Source: Bacteroidota bacterium (GTDB taxonomy: Bacteria; Bacteroidota; Bacteroidia; Chitinophagales; LD1). From it: a stretch of DNA of 64,000 bases. The notes below the pieces were generated by a model. It saw only the letters and a list, made by a program, of their open reading frames with translations, ran no database searches and was not told where the DNA came from. A program made the translations under genes and the position numbers. The stretch is taken from contig CANJRM010000001.1 of the NCBI GenBank assembly GCA_947476645.1, forward strand, positions 1 to 64,000, given 5' to 3'. Positions 54,294 through 63,951 of the stretch are shown here, one piece after another. The stretch's first letter is position 1, and each line of letters starts with the position of its first letter.

Positions 54294-55043
54294 CTATTTG
54301 CCGGTTGCTAATTGCTCGCTCGTTTTACCAAATCTACGTTCGCGGTTTTGAAATTCTATCACTGCTTTATACAATTCTTCTTTATTGAACTCGGGCCAAA
54401 ACACATCGGTGAAATAAAACTCAGCATAAGCCAATTGCCATAACAAAAAATTACTCACTCGTTTTTCGCCACTTGTTCTAATCAGCAATTCCGGGTCGGG
54501 TCTTCCCGCTGTATACAAATTCTCAGTGATGAGATTCTCGTTGATATCGTGCAACGAGGTTTCACCGCTTTGCACCTTCAACGCAATTTGTTTTACCGCG
54601 CGCACCATTTCATTTTTCGCTCCGTAGCTCAACGCCAAAATCAATTCCATTCGTTTGCAATGCGAAGTTTTTTCAATGGCCTCGCGCAACTCCTTCGCCA
54701 CTCCTTTTGGCAACGAATCAATATCGCCAATAGCACCGAGGCGAATATCATTTTTCAAGAGAGTTTTCAATTCTCCATTAATCGTTTTTAACAGCAAGGT
54801 CATCAGCGCGCTTACTTCCAATTGCGGACGGTTCCAATTCTCAGCACTAAACGCATACATGGTTAAGTATTCAACTCCTAACTCAGCACATGCTTCAGCC
54901 GTTTCCCGCACCGCATTTACTCCATTGGTGTGACCGAAAATGCGGTTCATCCCTTTCTGCTTTGCCCAACGCCCGTTACCATCCATAATCACAGCAATGT
55001 GCTTGGGCAGTCGGGTTAAATCTATTTGTTCTTTCAAACTCAC
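54294..55043 (-). CDS. uppS: Isoprenyl transferase (undecaprenyl diphosphate synthase)
   Basis: 249 residues. Conserved IAVIMDGNGRWAKQKGMNRI (catalytic Asp), TMYAFSAENWNRP, and RTSGEKRVSNFLLWQLAYAE. Makes the C55 lipid carrier, whose diphosphate is recycled by UppP (12.1 kb). Order DUF6089-uppS-bamA is a common Bacteroidota arrangement. Confidence 0.96.
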   Translation of the reverse strand: MSLKEQIDLTRLPKHIAVIMDGNGRWAKQKGMNRIFGHTNGVNAVRETAEACAELGVEYLTMYAFSAENWNRPQLEVSALMTLLLKTINGELKTLLKNDIRLGAIGDIDSLPKGVAKELREAIEKTSHCKRMELILALSYGAKNEMVRAVKQIALKVQSGETSLHDINENLITENLYTAGRPDPELLIRTSGEKRVSNFLLWQLAYAEFYFTDVFWPEFNKEELYKAVIEFQNRERRFGKTSEQLATGK

Positions 55044-55157
55044 GCGAACGATTAAACGCTGTTTTAAATTTTTATTTCACTACTCTATTAAAAGAGGGGG
55101 CGAAGATATTAAAATACGGTAGGGGGAAAAGTTATTGGGAATTGCTGTAAAGAGCGA

Positions 55158-56006
55158 CTATCTATACGTTCCATTCGGGCTTGGGCACTGCACTTTCATA
55201 ATGGTGTATGAAATAGTAATGCCGCCCATGAGGTAGTCATCGAACTTACCCGATTGCCCGCGCTGATAGCCGGGAGTTCCTGCTTTTTCACCACCATGTT
55301 CGGCAGAGCGGTCAGAAAGGGCAGCCGCTAAACCGGTAGAGCCACCGGGCAGCGAAGCATAGCTAGGATAGTTTCCGCTCACATCATCTAAGTAATCGGT
55401 AAATGTTTTGCGCACGCCCGCTTCAATAGCAATGTTCCAGTTTCGCTTGAACGAAAATTTAAATCCGCCAACGATAGGAATGGCGAAACTGTAAAGACGA
55501 TATTTTTTTACGCCTGAGTAACTCGGGTCGTTTTGCCCTTCAGTGCCGAGTGGTTGCAGATAATACCACTTGCCGTTGTATTCCGCCTTTGGATTAAAAA
55601 AGAAAAGTGTAACACCTGTGCCTATGTAAGGCGTCCACCAATGTTTTCCTTTTGAATCGGCTTTGTCGTACTTAAAAAAGTTGAACTCAATAATGGAGGT
55701 AAGGTCGAAGATGTCTGTTTTAAAAGAGAGATTTCTTTTTTGGTTCCAGGCATCGCTGTTAGCTTCATCTTTAAATTCGGCAATGCCCCAACTGAACATC
55801 GTGCGCCAGGCACCTCGATATTTAATATTGTAACGATAGAAAACTCCTGCACCCGGTCGCGCAAACTTGAACGATGATTTGGTATTAAGGTCACCAAAAT
55901 AATTGGTCATGCCTCCCCAAACTCCGAACTCATGAATCTGAGAGCTCGCTATTTGACAAAGCAAAAGCGGCAGCAGCAATAAGCAGTATGGAGAAACCTT
56001 TTTCAT
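55158..56006 (-). CDS. DUF6089 outer-membrane-type beta-barrel protein
   Basis: 282 residues with a signal peptide (to ASSQ). Starts EFGVWGGMTNYFGDLNTKSS and ends with DDYLMGGITISYTI, an eight- to ten-strand barrel profile of the DUF6089 family. Function unknown; genomic linkage with uppS and bamA suggests an envelope role. Confidence 0.85.
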   Translation of the reverse strand: MKKVSPYCLLLLPLLLCQIASSQIHEFGVWGGMTNYFGDLNTKSSFKFARPGAGVFYRYNIKYRGAWRTMFSWGIAEFKDEANSDAWNQKRNLSFKTDIFDLTSIIEFNFFKYDKADSKGKHWWTPYIGTGVTLFFFNPKAEYNGKWYYLQPLGTEGQNDPSYSGVKKYRLYSFAIPIVGGFKFSFKRNWNIAIEAGVRKTFTDYLDDVSGNYPSYASLPGGSTGLAAALSDRSAEHGGEKAGTPGYQRGQSGKFDDYLMGGITISYTIMKVQCPSPNGTYR

Positions 56007-56075
56007 TTTCGAGGGCGCGAAGAAACTATTAACGGAGGAAAAAGCAAAATGTTGTTTGGGAATGGCTTTAACTTC

Positions 56076-56948
56076 TTAATTACGCTGGTCGCTGCCCCAG
56101 TTCAGTTTTGTTTTGAGGGCAGTAAGAAAACTTTGGTCGGTCAGGCGAATGATGTTGGCGCAGAAGGGCGCTTTTTTAACCGCCAGTTGAAATGAAGAAT
56201 CAATGGCTTTGTAGCGCGCATCGAGTGTGCACAGAAAACTGTCGCCTCTTCCGGTTATTTCAAAAGAAAGCACGGCTTCATCGCTCACTACCATTGGGCG
56301 CACATTTAAATTGTGTGGCGCTACCGGAGTGATTACAAAATTTCCACTGGTAGGATACAGAATTGGTCCGCCACAACTAAGCGAATAGCCCGTAGAGCCC
56401 GTGGGTGTAGAAACAATTACACCATCTGCCCAATAAGTATTCAGCAGTTCGCCATTCAAATAAGCGTTTACGGTAATCATGCTGCTTTGGTCTCTGCGCT
56501 GAATGGTCATATCGTTGAGCGCAATGTTGTCGTCAAACAAAGGTTTATTGCATTGCAGTTGCAGCAGCGTTCGTTTGTCAATCATATAACTGCCGCTGGT
56601 AATAGCGTTTACTGCTGCATGAATTTGCTCTCTGCCTAAACTTGCCAAAAATCCTAAGCGGCCAAAATTAATTCCGAGAATAGGAATTTCTGATTCTTTA
56701 ATCATTACCACCGCATCCAGAATGGTTCCATCGCCACCCATACTGAATACTACTTCGGTGTTCGATTTTATTTCATCAAAGCTTTCGAAACTATCGGCAC
56801 TTACATTCAGTTTCAATTCTGTTTGCAGCAGTTGAAGAAATTTTTTCTCCACCGTAAATTTCATTTTCTTCTTTTCGAGCAAATCGAAAAGTTCCTGCGC
56901 GTGTGGTGCGTTGCTTTTGTTGAAGGTTTTTCCGTAGATAGCAATCAT
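56076..56948 (-). CDS. nadK: NAD kinase
   Basis: 290 residues. Phosphorylates NAD to NADP. Motifs FSMGGDGTILDAVV (GGDG) and WADGVIVSTPTGSTGYSLSC, with GGPILYP. Typical length. Same strand as DUF6089 (69 bp apart). Confidence 0.96.
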   Translation of the reverse strand: MIAIYGKTFNKSNAPHAQELFDLLEKKKMKFTVEKKFLQLLQTELKLNVSADSFESFDEIKSNTEVVFSMGGDGTILDAVVMIKESEIPILGINFGRLGFLASLGREQIHAAVNAITSGSYMIDKRTLLQLQCNKPLFDDNIALNDMTIQRRDQSSMITVNAYLNGELLNTYWADGVIVSTPTGSTGYSLSCGGPILYPTSGNFVITPVAPHNLNVRPMVVSDEAVLSFEITGRGDSFLCTLDARYKAIDSSFQLAVKKAPFCANIIRLTDQSFLTALKTKLNWGSDQRN

Positions 56949-56949
56949 G

Positions 56950-56985
56950 GGGCTAAGTTAATAGTGAATAGTTAATAGTGAATAG
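56950..56985. repeat. Direct word repeat between DUF5686 and nadK genes
   Basis: TTAATAGTGAATAG occurs twice in succession (AGTTAATAGTGAATAG, then TTAATAGTGAATAGAAAGG). Confidence 0.55.
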
Positions 56986-57025
56986 AAAGGCAAATCCATC
57001 CCTCGTCCTTCGCTCTTGCCCCCTG

Positions 57026-59557
57026 CTAAAATCCCGGTTGAAACGCCAGTTTAATTCCCCAGTTCTGTCCACCGCTGTTGCGGTAAGTGGCGCGCCATAA
57101 AAAGTCTACCCGAAATAAATACGCAATGTTTTCAATGCCGAAACCTAATTCAATATAAGGAACAGGACCGGGCGAATGAAGTTCCGCAGGTACCACCAGC
57201 ACATCGGCATTTTTTTTACTGAAACTTCCAATCAAACTTTTGAAAATTAAAACCTCGCGCAACTTCAATTTATTGAAGCCCGGAATTTTGTTGAAGATAA
57301 AGCCGTTGAAGTGATGCTCCACCCAAAGTTGCGCATATTGGTCGCTGATAAATTCAAACTCGCGCAAGAGATTGTAGTTGAATTTATCGAGAAGGAATCC
57401 AAGGTTTCCCTGCGTGAGATAGCAAACCGTATAAGGTGCTTTGCCAAATATTTTTCCCGCCTTTAAAGAAAAATTAGTAGTGCCTGCTGGCGATGAAAGG
57501 CGTTGTTTGAGTGTAAAATGCAGCGTTTGATAATTGAAATAATCGCGCTCCATATTCACCATTCCAAAAGAATAGCGGAGCATTACTACCGGATATTTAG
57601 TGGTTTGGAAATAACGATAGAATGCTCCTACGAAATATAAATCCTTATACGAGTAACGCGTGTCCAACATAAATTCGGTGACGTTGAAATTTGGAACGTG
57701 ATGAATTACTTCATTTTGTTTGCGCATAAAATCGCTCACTCTCGGAATTTCGTAATAGATTTTATCGTTGATGGTGAAGATGGTGGAGAAATCACGCACC
57801 CATTCTTTCTCGTACGAAATTTGTGCTTCACGCACCTTCATAATTTTATTGAGCGTGCGCCCGCTAATGAGCGTAACTATATTATCGAACGTGAGCAGCG
57901 TTTGGTTTTCATCCTGCCCCGGCACCCGCATATCGTAACGATACATGGCTTCGAGCGATTGCCATCGTTCATTTTTGCGCGGCAAATTAAACCGCATCAG
58001 CGCGAGATATTTTAAGTCGCGGTCTTTATAACCCAAGGCTACATAACCCGTGAAATAAAATTTGCGCAGAAAATTATTGGCAGGTGTGCCACGATGCTGA
58101 AAGCGCACATTGGTTTCAAAACCTAAACGCACACGCCAGCCTTCTACGTTATTTCTGCTTAAAAAATTTAAAACCCGGCCAAAGCTGATAGGCCCCGCAT
58201 CAGCATAAGCAGCAGTGAAAAACCGCCCGAACCACTCGTAAGTTTTCCAGGCAGGAACTTTTTTAATAGTGTCTGAAATTTCGAAAACACGGTTTTGCGA
58301 AAAAGTCAATTTTTCAAAGCGTACAGAATCCCAATACTCTTTACTCATGTTTCGGGCACTATCTTCAACAATTGTTTCCTCCACTCCTTTAAATATTGAA
58401 TCGGGAAAAACGATATTGGTTTCGAAGTTTTTTTTCTCTACTAATTTCTCTACGAGCAAACCAATTCTGGTTTTCTTTTTAAAAATGGAACCAACGCTCT
58501 GCATCTGCTCACGACTCTTCATCCAAAATTTTCCATCCACCAAGGTGTAATCTAAATGCGCGTTGTATTCGTTAATGAAATTGAGATTTGCTTTTTCGTT
58601 CGGCTTGAAAAAGATAGTGCGAATTGCCCAGGTTGCAGAATCAATCCATGCGTAACCTTTCAATGCTAAATCTTCTTTTGTTTTTCCTACGAAATGGATT
58701 TTGTAAGAAATGCGCCCATCAATTTTTTGTGTATCAGTAACGTAGTAGTAATACGTATTTAAAGCACCCGCTGCAAACGGTGCATTGAAATAAGTTTTAG
58801 CGAAGTAGTAGAGATTGTCATATGCATCGGTTTCACGAAACTCATAATTGGCAACGCTTACCGCAGCGGGGTTGTCAATGCCCGTCATGTGTTCGGCTTT
58901 TACAAAAGTTCGTATCTGCTTTTTCGGATGCAGACGGTAATACACATCGCTCACCGTTTCTTTGATTACACCCGGTATGTATAAACTACCATCCATCGTA
59001 GTATCGGTGTTTTCAAAAACAAAGTGGAAAGGTTTGAACAGAAAGAAATTGACTAACTTTTTACCCGGATTGAGTAAGGAGATTTCGAGTTTATCATAAT
59101 TCTCGTAATGATAACTATACGAAGCGCCAACCCTATTTTGGTCTTTGTGTTTTAGCACCTGATAAAAAACATAATTGGCAGTGGTATCAATTTCGCGCTT
59201 GCGTTTCTTTCCCGCTTTCACGGTAATTTCCACCAACTTCAACTCTTCGGAACCCATTTCAATATTCAGCTCTTGTGTGCCGCCTCGTTTTATACGAATG
59301 CTTCTGTGCCCGTAACCTAAATACGAAAACACAATGGAATCTACCTTTTCAATGCTTCGGATACTGAACTCCCCTTTAGGGTTTGTCATGGTAGCTTTGG
59401 GAACTCCGCCATACAAATGCACGTTCACATAACCCATCGGTTCTTTTGTTTTGGCATCGGTTACCTTGCCAAAAATTTCTGTATTGATATTGGTTTGACC
59501 AATAGAAATTTGGGTGATGAATAAAAATAAGAAGAAGAGAAATGGTTTAACCCTCAT
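57026..59557 (-). CDS. DUF5686 protein with carboxypeptidase-regulatory-like domain
   Basis: 843 residues. Signal peptide (to ISIGQ), a CarboxypepD_reg-like domain at about 25-105 (TEIFGKVTDAKTKEPMGYVN), an alpha/beta segment, then the long DUF5686 barrel ending NSGGQNWGIKLAFQPGF. Outer-membrane protein of unknown role, usual in Bacteroidota. It stands between the CBS gene and nadK, which I recall as adjacent in many relatives. Confidence 0.87.
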   Translation of the reverse strand: MRVKPFLFFLFLFITQISIGQTNINTEIFGKVTDAKTKEPMGYVNVHLYGGVPKATMTNPKGEFSIRSIEKVDSIVFSYLGYGHRSIRIKRGGTQELNIEMGSEELKLVEITVKAGKKRKREIDTTANYVFYQVLKHKDQNRVGASYSYHYENYDKLEISLLNPGKKLVNFFLFKPFHFVFENTDTTMDGSLYIPGVIKETVSDVYYRLHPKKQIRTFVKAEHMTGIDNPAAVSVANYEFRETDAYDNLYYFAKTYFNAPFAAGALNTYYYYVTDTQKIDGRISYKIHFVGKTKEDLALKGYAWIDSATWAIRTIFFKPNEKANLNFINEYNAHLDYTLVDGKFWMKSREQMQSVGSIFKKKTRIGLLVEKLVEKKNFETNIVFPDSIFKGVEETIVEDSARNMSKEYWDSVRFEKLTFSQNRVFEISDTIKKVPAWKTYEWFGRFFTAAYADAGPISFGRVLNFLSRNNVEGWRVRLGFETNVRFQHRGTPANNFLRKFYFTGYVALGYKDRDLKYLALMRFNLPRKNERWQSLEAMYRYDMRVPGQDENQTLLTFDNIVTLISGRTLNKIMKVREAQISYEKEWVRDFSTIFTINDKIYYEIPRVSDFMRKQNEVIHHVPNFNVTEFMLDTRYSYKDLYFVGAFYRYFQTTKYPVVMLRYSFGMVNMERDYFNYQTLHFTLKQRLSSPAGTTNFSLKAGKIFGKAPYTVCYLTQGNLGFLLDKFNYNLLREFEFISDQYAQLWVEHHFNGFIFNKIPGFNKLKLREVLIFKSLIGSFSKKNADVLVVPAELHSPGPVPYIELGFGIENIAYLFRVDFLWRATYRNSGGQNWGIKLAFQPGF

Positions 59558-59618
59558 TCGTTTTTGCGAGGCGCTAAAATAGAAGAATTGATGAGGGGGC
59601 TTAACAAAGAGGAACCTG

Positions 59619-60281
59619 TTACACGTTCAAATAACGCATCAGCAAATCGTAGCGGTCTTTCATGTCTTCTGCGTATTCGGTGTCGTTATAAACAGAAGTA
59701 ACTTCGTATTCATAACGTTCAAACGCAGCAATGATTCCTGAAACTTCCGTAGTGTTTAGTTTGATGGTGATTTCTGCTTTTTGTTCGCGCTGATTAATGT
59801 TGGTGTAAAGACAAAGAATCTCCGCATCGTTTTCTTCTACAATTCGCGCTACTTCTGAAAGCGAGTAATCTTTTACCGCAACTTCTAATTCCAGAATTCC
59901 ACCGGCATCTTTTACAGAATTTAAAACTGCAAAAGCGCGCAGGCAACTTTCTGCCGAAATCATTCCGAGATATTTATGGTCATCGTTGATTACAGGAACC
60001 ACGCGCACATTATATTCTAATGCCGATTTCATTACATCAAAAATATGTGCTGTATCTTTTACAAAAGGCTTGCGAAGTATTTGAGTGAAGTTTTTTAGCG
60101 GCTGATTAAGATGTTTCATGTTGATGACATCTTCCATGGTCACCAAACCGATATAACTGTTACCATCAACTACAGAAAGCTGACTCACATTGTATTCGTG
60201 CATAGCAAGCAATACCTGCTCACCAGTATCATCTAAATGCAGTGGGGGAATGGAATGCGATATGAGGTCTGGTGCAATCAT
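59619..60281 (-). CDS. CBS domain protein
   Basis: 220 residues. A CBS pair in the first 130 (VLLAMHEYNVSQLSVVDGNS and SALEYNVRVVPVINDDHKYL), then an ACT-like end (EILCLYTNINQREQKAEITI). Probably binds adenine nucleotides and acts as a regulator. Heads the CBS-DUF5686-nadK-DUF6089-uppS-bamA run on the minus strand. Confidence 0.87.
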   Translation of the reverse strand: MIAPDLISHSIPPLHLDDTGEQVLLAMHEYNVSQLSVVDGNSYIGLVTMEDVINMKHLNQPLKNFTQILRKPFVKDTAHIFDVMKSALEYNVRVVPVINDDHKYLGMISAESCLRAFAVLNSVKDAGGILELEVAVKDYSLSEVARIVEENDAEILCLYTNINQREQKAEITIKLNTTEVSGIIAAFERYEYEVTSVYNDTEYAEDMKDRYDLLMRYLNV

Positions 60282-60390
60282 TTTCTTGTTCTTAATGGTT
60301 AGACGAATAAAACATTTAAAAGGTTGAGGCGGTGTTCTGTTATTACTTGTTTTTTACAATTCTATGACAATTCATCAAACGCAAAAACCT

Positions 60391-61149
60391 TCAAGCATTC
60401 TTTTTCAAAAACCCGTCCAATATTTTATTGAACTGCGCGGGCTGCTCCATCATGGCAGCATGTCCGCATTGCTCAATAATGTGTAACTCTGCATTCGGCA
60501 ATAGTTTCCGAAATTCTTCACCAACAAACGAAGGCGTAATGATGTCTTCCTTTCCCCATATTAAACATACGGGTAAATTTATCTTCAGGATTTCATCGCG
60601 AAGATTATGACGAAGAGCCGACTTTGCCATTACCACTAAACGAATTGCCTTGGCACGGTCGTTTACAATACCGAAAACTTCATCGGTCAATTCTTTAGTT
60701 GCCATAGAAGGATTGTAAAAAGTTCCTTCGGTTTTCTTTTTCACGTATTCGTAATCGCCTTTGCGCGGGTAGGTATCACCTAACGAATTTTCAAACAAAC
60801 CTGAACTGCCGGTGAGTGTCATCGTCTTTACTTTCTCAGGTTTGCGCAGGCAATACATTTGTGCAATGTGCCCGCCCAACGAATTTCCAATCAAATGAAC
60901 CTTTGCATATTTTTTGTGCTCAATAAACTCATCAATGTAATCTACCATTCCGGTGACGGTGGTTTGGTCTATTTCTAAAGTGTACAGCGGTAAAAGAGGA
61001 ATGGCAACTTTGTAATTCGGAGAAAAATAAGTGATGAGTTCATTGAAGTTACTGAGTGCTCCGAACAAACCATGCAACAAAACAATTGCCTCGCCTTCAC
61101 CCTCTTCGCAATAATTGAAACGTTGTTCGTGCTTTACTTCAAATGACAT
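60391..61149 (-). CDS. Alpha/beta hydrolase
   Basis: 252 residues. Oxyanion region LLHGLFGALSNF, nucleophile elbow HLIGNSLGGHIAQMY, acid in GKEDIITPSF, and catalytic His in EQCGHAAMMEQP. Cytoplasmic esterase or related hydrolase; substrate unknown. Confidence 0.9.
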   Translation of the reverse strand: MSFEVKHEQRFNYCEEGEGEAIVLLHGLFGALSNFNELITYFSPNYKVAIPLLPLYTLEIDQTTVTGMVDYIDEFIEHKKYAKVHLIGNSLGGHIAQMYCLRKPEKVKTMTLTGSSGLFENSLGDTYPRKGDYEYVKKKTEGTFYNPSMATKELTDEVFGIVNDRAKAIRLVVMAKSALRHNLRDEILKINLPVCLIWGKEDIITPSFVGEEFRKLLPNAELHIIEQCGHAAMMEQPAQFNKILDGFLKKNA

Positions 61150-61242
61150 TCAGGAAATTTCGTTCAGGACGAAAGTAATTTTTTGAAGAGAAAGTAAAAT
61201 TGCGTTTGCGTTAAGGAATATGAACAACGGGTTTTGTTTGTA

Positions 61243-61330
61243 GTGTAAACCGACCATAGACCACTGACCGCTGACCATTGAAATACAAATTCTGTTTTAC
61301 AATGGTCAATGGTCGTTCGTCAATTGTCAA
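61243..61330. repeat. Inverted word-repeat spacer between pabA/trpG and hydrolase genes
   Basis: GACCATAGACCACTGACCGC, then TGACCATTG, faces CAATGGTCAATGGTCGTTCG. A GACCAnTG word is repeated and inverted, giving an imperfect hairpin around AAATACAAATTCTGTTTTA. Confidence 0.5.
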
Positions 61331-61889
61331 TCTCTCGAAACCAATTCTTCATTAACTGCAAACCGTGTGGTGTAAGAATAGATTCAGGATGAAACTGCAC
61401 GCCTGCAATTTTTAATGTGGGATGCGCAATCGCCATTACTTCATTTTCTTTTGTGATGGCAGTTATCCGCAATTCGGTTTTCTCCAACTCCGTTAGTATT
61501 AACGAATGATAACGCATAACGGCAAATTCGGCAGGCAGGTTGTTGAAGAGGTAGCTTTTGTTGTGTGTGATGAAAGAAGTTTTTCCGTGCATCGGTTTTA
61601 TTGCCTTCACCAGCTTTGCTCCGAAAAATTCTCCTATTGCCTGATGACCGAGGCAGATGCCGAGTATTGGTTTTGTTTGATGAAAGCGTTCGATGAACTT
61701 CATCGTAATTCCTGCTTCATGTGGCGTTTTAGGTCCGGGAGAAATTATTGCGGAAGAGAAATTGAGTTGTTCAATCTCCTCTAAACTCATTTCATCGTTG
61801 CGAATAACACGGCATTGTTTTCCGCATTGAAGAATATAATCGCGGAGGTTGTAAGTGAAAGAGTCGTAGTTGTCGAGAAGTACAATCAT
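61320..61889 (-). CDS. Anthranilate/aminodeoxychorismate synthase glutamine amidotransferase
   Basis: 189 residues, class I glutamine amidotransferase. LLDNYDSFTYNLRDYILQCG at the start, catalytic Cys in ILGICLGHQAIGEF, and His-Glu in GVQFHPESILTPHG. Supplies ammonia to TrpE or PabB; no partner gene is nearby, so pabA versus trpG cannot be decided and it may serve both. Confidence 0.92.
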   Translation of the reverse strand: MIVLLDNYDSFTYNLRDYILQCGKQCRVIRNDEMSLEEIEQLNFSSAIISPGPKTPHEAGITMKFIERFHQTKPILGICLGHQAIGEFFGAKLVKAIKPMHGKTSFITHNKSYLFNNLPAEFAVMRYHSLILTELEKTELRITAITKENEVMAIAHPTLKIAGVQFHPESILTPHGLQLMKNWFREIDN

Positions 61890-61892
61890 AAT

Positions 61893-61999
61893 ACTGAGTT
61901 ACACAGAGATTCACAGAGGAGCGCAGAGTTACACTGAGAAAAAACACTTTGAACCAACACCTCTGCGTATCTCTGCGCTTCTCCGCGTAACTCTGCGTT
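61893..61999. repeat. Inverted word-repeat spacer between cvpA and pabA/trpG genes
   Basis: GAGTTACACAGAGATTCACA, GAGGAGCGCAGAGTTACACT on the left; CTCTGCGTATCTCTGCGCTT, CTCCGCGTAACTCTGCGTTA on the right. The two arms are imperfect inverted copies about 20 bases apart. The right end supplies the stop codon of cvpA. Confidence 0.6.
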
Positions 62000-62519
62000 A
62001 CTTAATTCCAAAGAGCTCATCAAACTTTCCAAACGTGTCTTTAAACATAGGAACTACCGAGCCCGAAACTTCCATCACCTTGGGAGCGAGATTGGAAATG
62101 TATGGATACACATGCGAGGTTTCTTTTTGCTTTGCAGGAACCACATCTAAGCGGTTCAAAAACCAAATGAAAACGCACAACACATACAAGCCAACAAGCG
62201 AATGAAGTATGCCGCCAAAAATCTGGTTGAACAGATTCATGGAAAATGATTTGAGGATTTGTTCCAATCCCCAGCCTATTAGTTTCATTAAACCAACTAC
62301 TATGGCAAGCACTAAAATAAAAGCAATAATGGCGAGTGTTTTAGGTTCGAAATGCGCGAAGCCGTGCAGCAGGTTCACCATCATATAGCTGAACTTGAGT
62401 GCGGCTACAATACCGAGGAACCATCCGAGAATGGAAAACAGGGAATAGATAATTCCGTTTTTATAGCCCTGGTAAAAACCAAGCGCAACGAAGATTAAGA
62501 AGAGAATATCGAATACCAT
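61998..62519 (-). CDS. CvpA family membrane protein
   Basis: 173 residues, four membrane segments. FDILFLIFVALGFYQGYKNG and NQIFGGILHSLVGLYVLCVF are family marks. CvpA proteins are linked with colicin V secretion and envelope stress. Follows the yqeY gene after 39 bases made of repeated AAAGTTCAAA words. Confidence 0.87.
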   Translation of the reverse strand: MVFDILFLIFVALGFYQGYKNGIIYSLFSILGWFLGIVAALKFSYMMVNLLHGFAHFEPKTLAIIAFILVLAIVVGLMKLIGWGLEQILKSFSMNLFNQIFGGILHSLVGLYVLCVFIWFLNRLDVVPAKQKETSHVYPYISNLAPKVMEVSGSVVPMFKDTFGKFDELFGIK

Positions 62520-62558
62520 GGGTTAAAGTTCAAAGTTCAAAAAACAAAGTTCAAAGAA

Positions 62559-63008
62559 TTAAACCAACAAACTCTTAACGGTATCTGCCACTAATTTATT
62601 ATCTGCTTTGCCCGCTAATTGTTTGCTTACGATGCCCATTACTTTTCCCATTTCTTTTTGAGTGGTAGCGCCCGAAGAGGCAATAGCCGCTTTTACAATC
62701 TCCACCACTTCGGCTTCGCTCATCATAGCGGGTAAATATTTTTCAATTATTGCCGCTTCTTCTTTTTCCTTATCAATTAAATCCTGACGGTTTGCTTTTT
62801 CAAACTCAGTAATTGAATCTCTGCGTTGCTTCACCATTTTCTGCAACATCTGCACTTCTTTTTCGGGGCTTATAATTCCGTTTGCGCCTTTTTCGGTTTT
62901 GGCTTTAATTATTTCGCTTTTAATGGCGCGCACTGCTCTCAGGCGCGCTTCGTCTTTAGCCATCATGGCGGCTTTAATGTCGTTGTTGATTGTTTCTTCG
63001 AGTGCCAT
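62559..63008 (-). CDS. GatB/YqeY domain protein
   Basis: 149 residues from the ATG at 63008 (MALEETINNDIKAAMMAKDE). YqeY features: RLRAVRAIKSEIIKAKTEKG, EVQMLQKMVKQRRDSITEFE, IEKYLPAMMSEAEV, and KEMGKVMGIVSKQLAGKADN. Possibly assists tRNA-dependent amidation. ORF-track start 63065 is 19 residues too long. Confidence 0.93.
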   Translation of the reverse strand: MALEETINNDIKAAMMAKDEARLRAVRAIKSEIIKAKTEKGANGIISPEKEVQMLQKMVKQRRDSITEFEKANRQDLIDKEKEEAAIIEKYLPAMMSEAEVVEIVKAAIASSGATTQKEMGKVMGIVSKQLAGKADNKLVADTVKSLLV

Positions 63009-63056
63009 AGTTTTAGAATTTATGAGGCGAATGTAGAAAAGTGAAGCAGAATTTTT

Positions 63057-63085
63057 TTGCATCAAAAACAGAAGTTTTATATTTA
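63057..63085 (+). promoter_or_regulatory. Possible promoter of the LuxR-type HTH gene
   Basis: TTG at 63057-63059, 18-bp spacer, TATATTTA at 63078-63085 (one mismatch to TAnnTTTG). Leader of about 37 bases. Confidence 0.4.
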
Positions 63086-63129
63086 ATGCAAGGAACCTAA
63101 CCGGATTTCATTCACCCAAATAAGGCAGT

Positions 63130-63348
63130 ATGAAAAACCCGGAAAACACGCATGACCCTAAACCAACCAAAAGAGAATTAGAAATTTTAAAAGAGCTCGC
63201 CACAGGCTTAACTTCTAAAGAAGTAGCCGCCAAGCTTTGCCTTTCGGTGCGCACGGTTGAAAAACACCGCGAAAATATTTATGTGAAACTGAACGTAAAA
63301 AACGGTTGCGCTGCCATGAACAAAGCCAAAGACCTGAAGTGGCTTTAG
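63130..63348 (+). CDS. LuxR-type helix-turn-helix protein, HTH only
   Basis: 72 residues, a GerE/LuxR DNA-binding domain: PTKRELEILKELATGLTSKE, VAAKLCLSVRTVEKHRENIY, VKLNVKNG. No receiver or sensor domain. It may bind DNA as a small regulator or be a leftover of a response regulator. Next gene on the strand is 85 bp downstream. Confidence 0.85.
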   Translation: MKNPENTHDPKPTKRELEILKELATGLTSKEVAAKLCLSVRTVEKHRENIYVKLNVKNGCAAMNKAKDLKWL

Positions 63349-63433
63349 TTTAAAAACTACGTAGTTTCCCGTATAGGACAAATGCGTACTAGTACAGATT
63401 TTTGCTGCCATTAATTAATCTAAAAACAGACAA

Positions 63434-63931
63434 ATGGCAAACGTTACTACCAACCTCGTTAACAGCATCATCATTCCCGCTGACCAGACTGCACTCAACA
63501 CAGGCACTGCTGCAATGATGGCTTTACTGCAACCCTATTTTGTTACCCTAACCGATGAAGAGCGCGCTTCGCTTTTCAGCCTGCAGGAAGAAAACCTGGT
63601 ATTTACCTCGCTGGCTTTGCAACAGGCACAAAGCCTCGGCAGTTTAATGCCTCCGGCTTTAAGCAGTCTGGTTACTAACCTCAGTAACGATTTAGAATTG
63701 CAACAACAGTTAGCCGAATTTGAAAACAATTTTATTAAACAGCTGGCACAAAAAACTGCAGACACTAAACGCAGAGCAGGGCACGAAGCCTTTGTGGGGG
63801 GATTGGCTGTTTACAAAATTATTGAAGCACTGGCGGCTGTGGGGGTTGACAGCGCGCAAACAGCGTATGATATTTTGAAAGTAAGATTTGCTAACCAGGG
63901 CGGAAACGGAGGAGCGCAGCCCAATCCGTAG
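63434..63931 (+). CDS. Hypothetical all-helical protein of Bacteroidota
   Basis: 165 residues, no signal peptide or membrane segment. Helical pattern with LTDEERASLFSLQEENLVFT, AQSLGSLMPPALSSLVTNLS, AGHEAFVGGLAVYKIIEALA and a Gly/Pro tail (NQGGNGGAQPNP). It resembles a family of uncharacterised helical proteins I have seen in Bacteroidota, but I know no function. Ends in a strong terminator. Confidence 0.75.
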   Translation: MANVTTNLVNSIIIPADQTALNTGTAAMMALLQPYFVTLTDEERASLFSLQEENLVFTSLALQQAQSLGSLMPPALSSLVTNLSNDLELQQQLAEFENNFIKQLAQKTADTKRRAGHEAFVGGLAVYKIIEALAAVGVDSAQTAYDILKVRFANQGGNGGAQPNP

Positions 63932-63951
63932 TTTGTTTGAAGAAAACGTAA

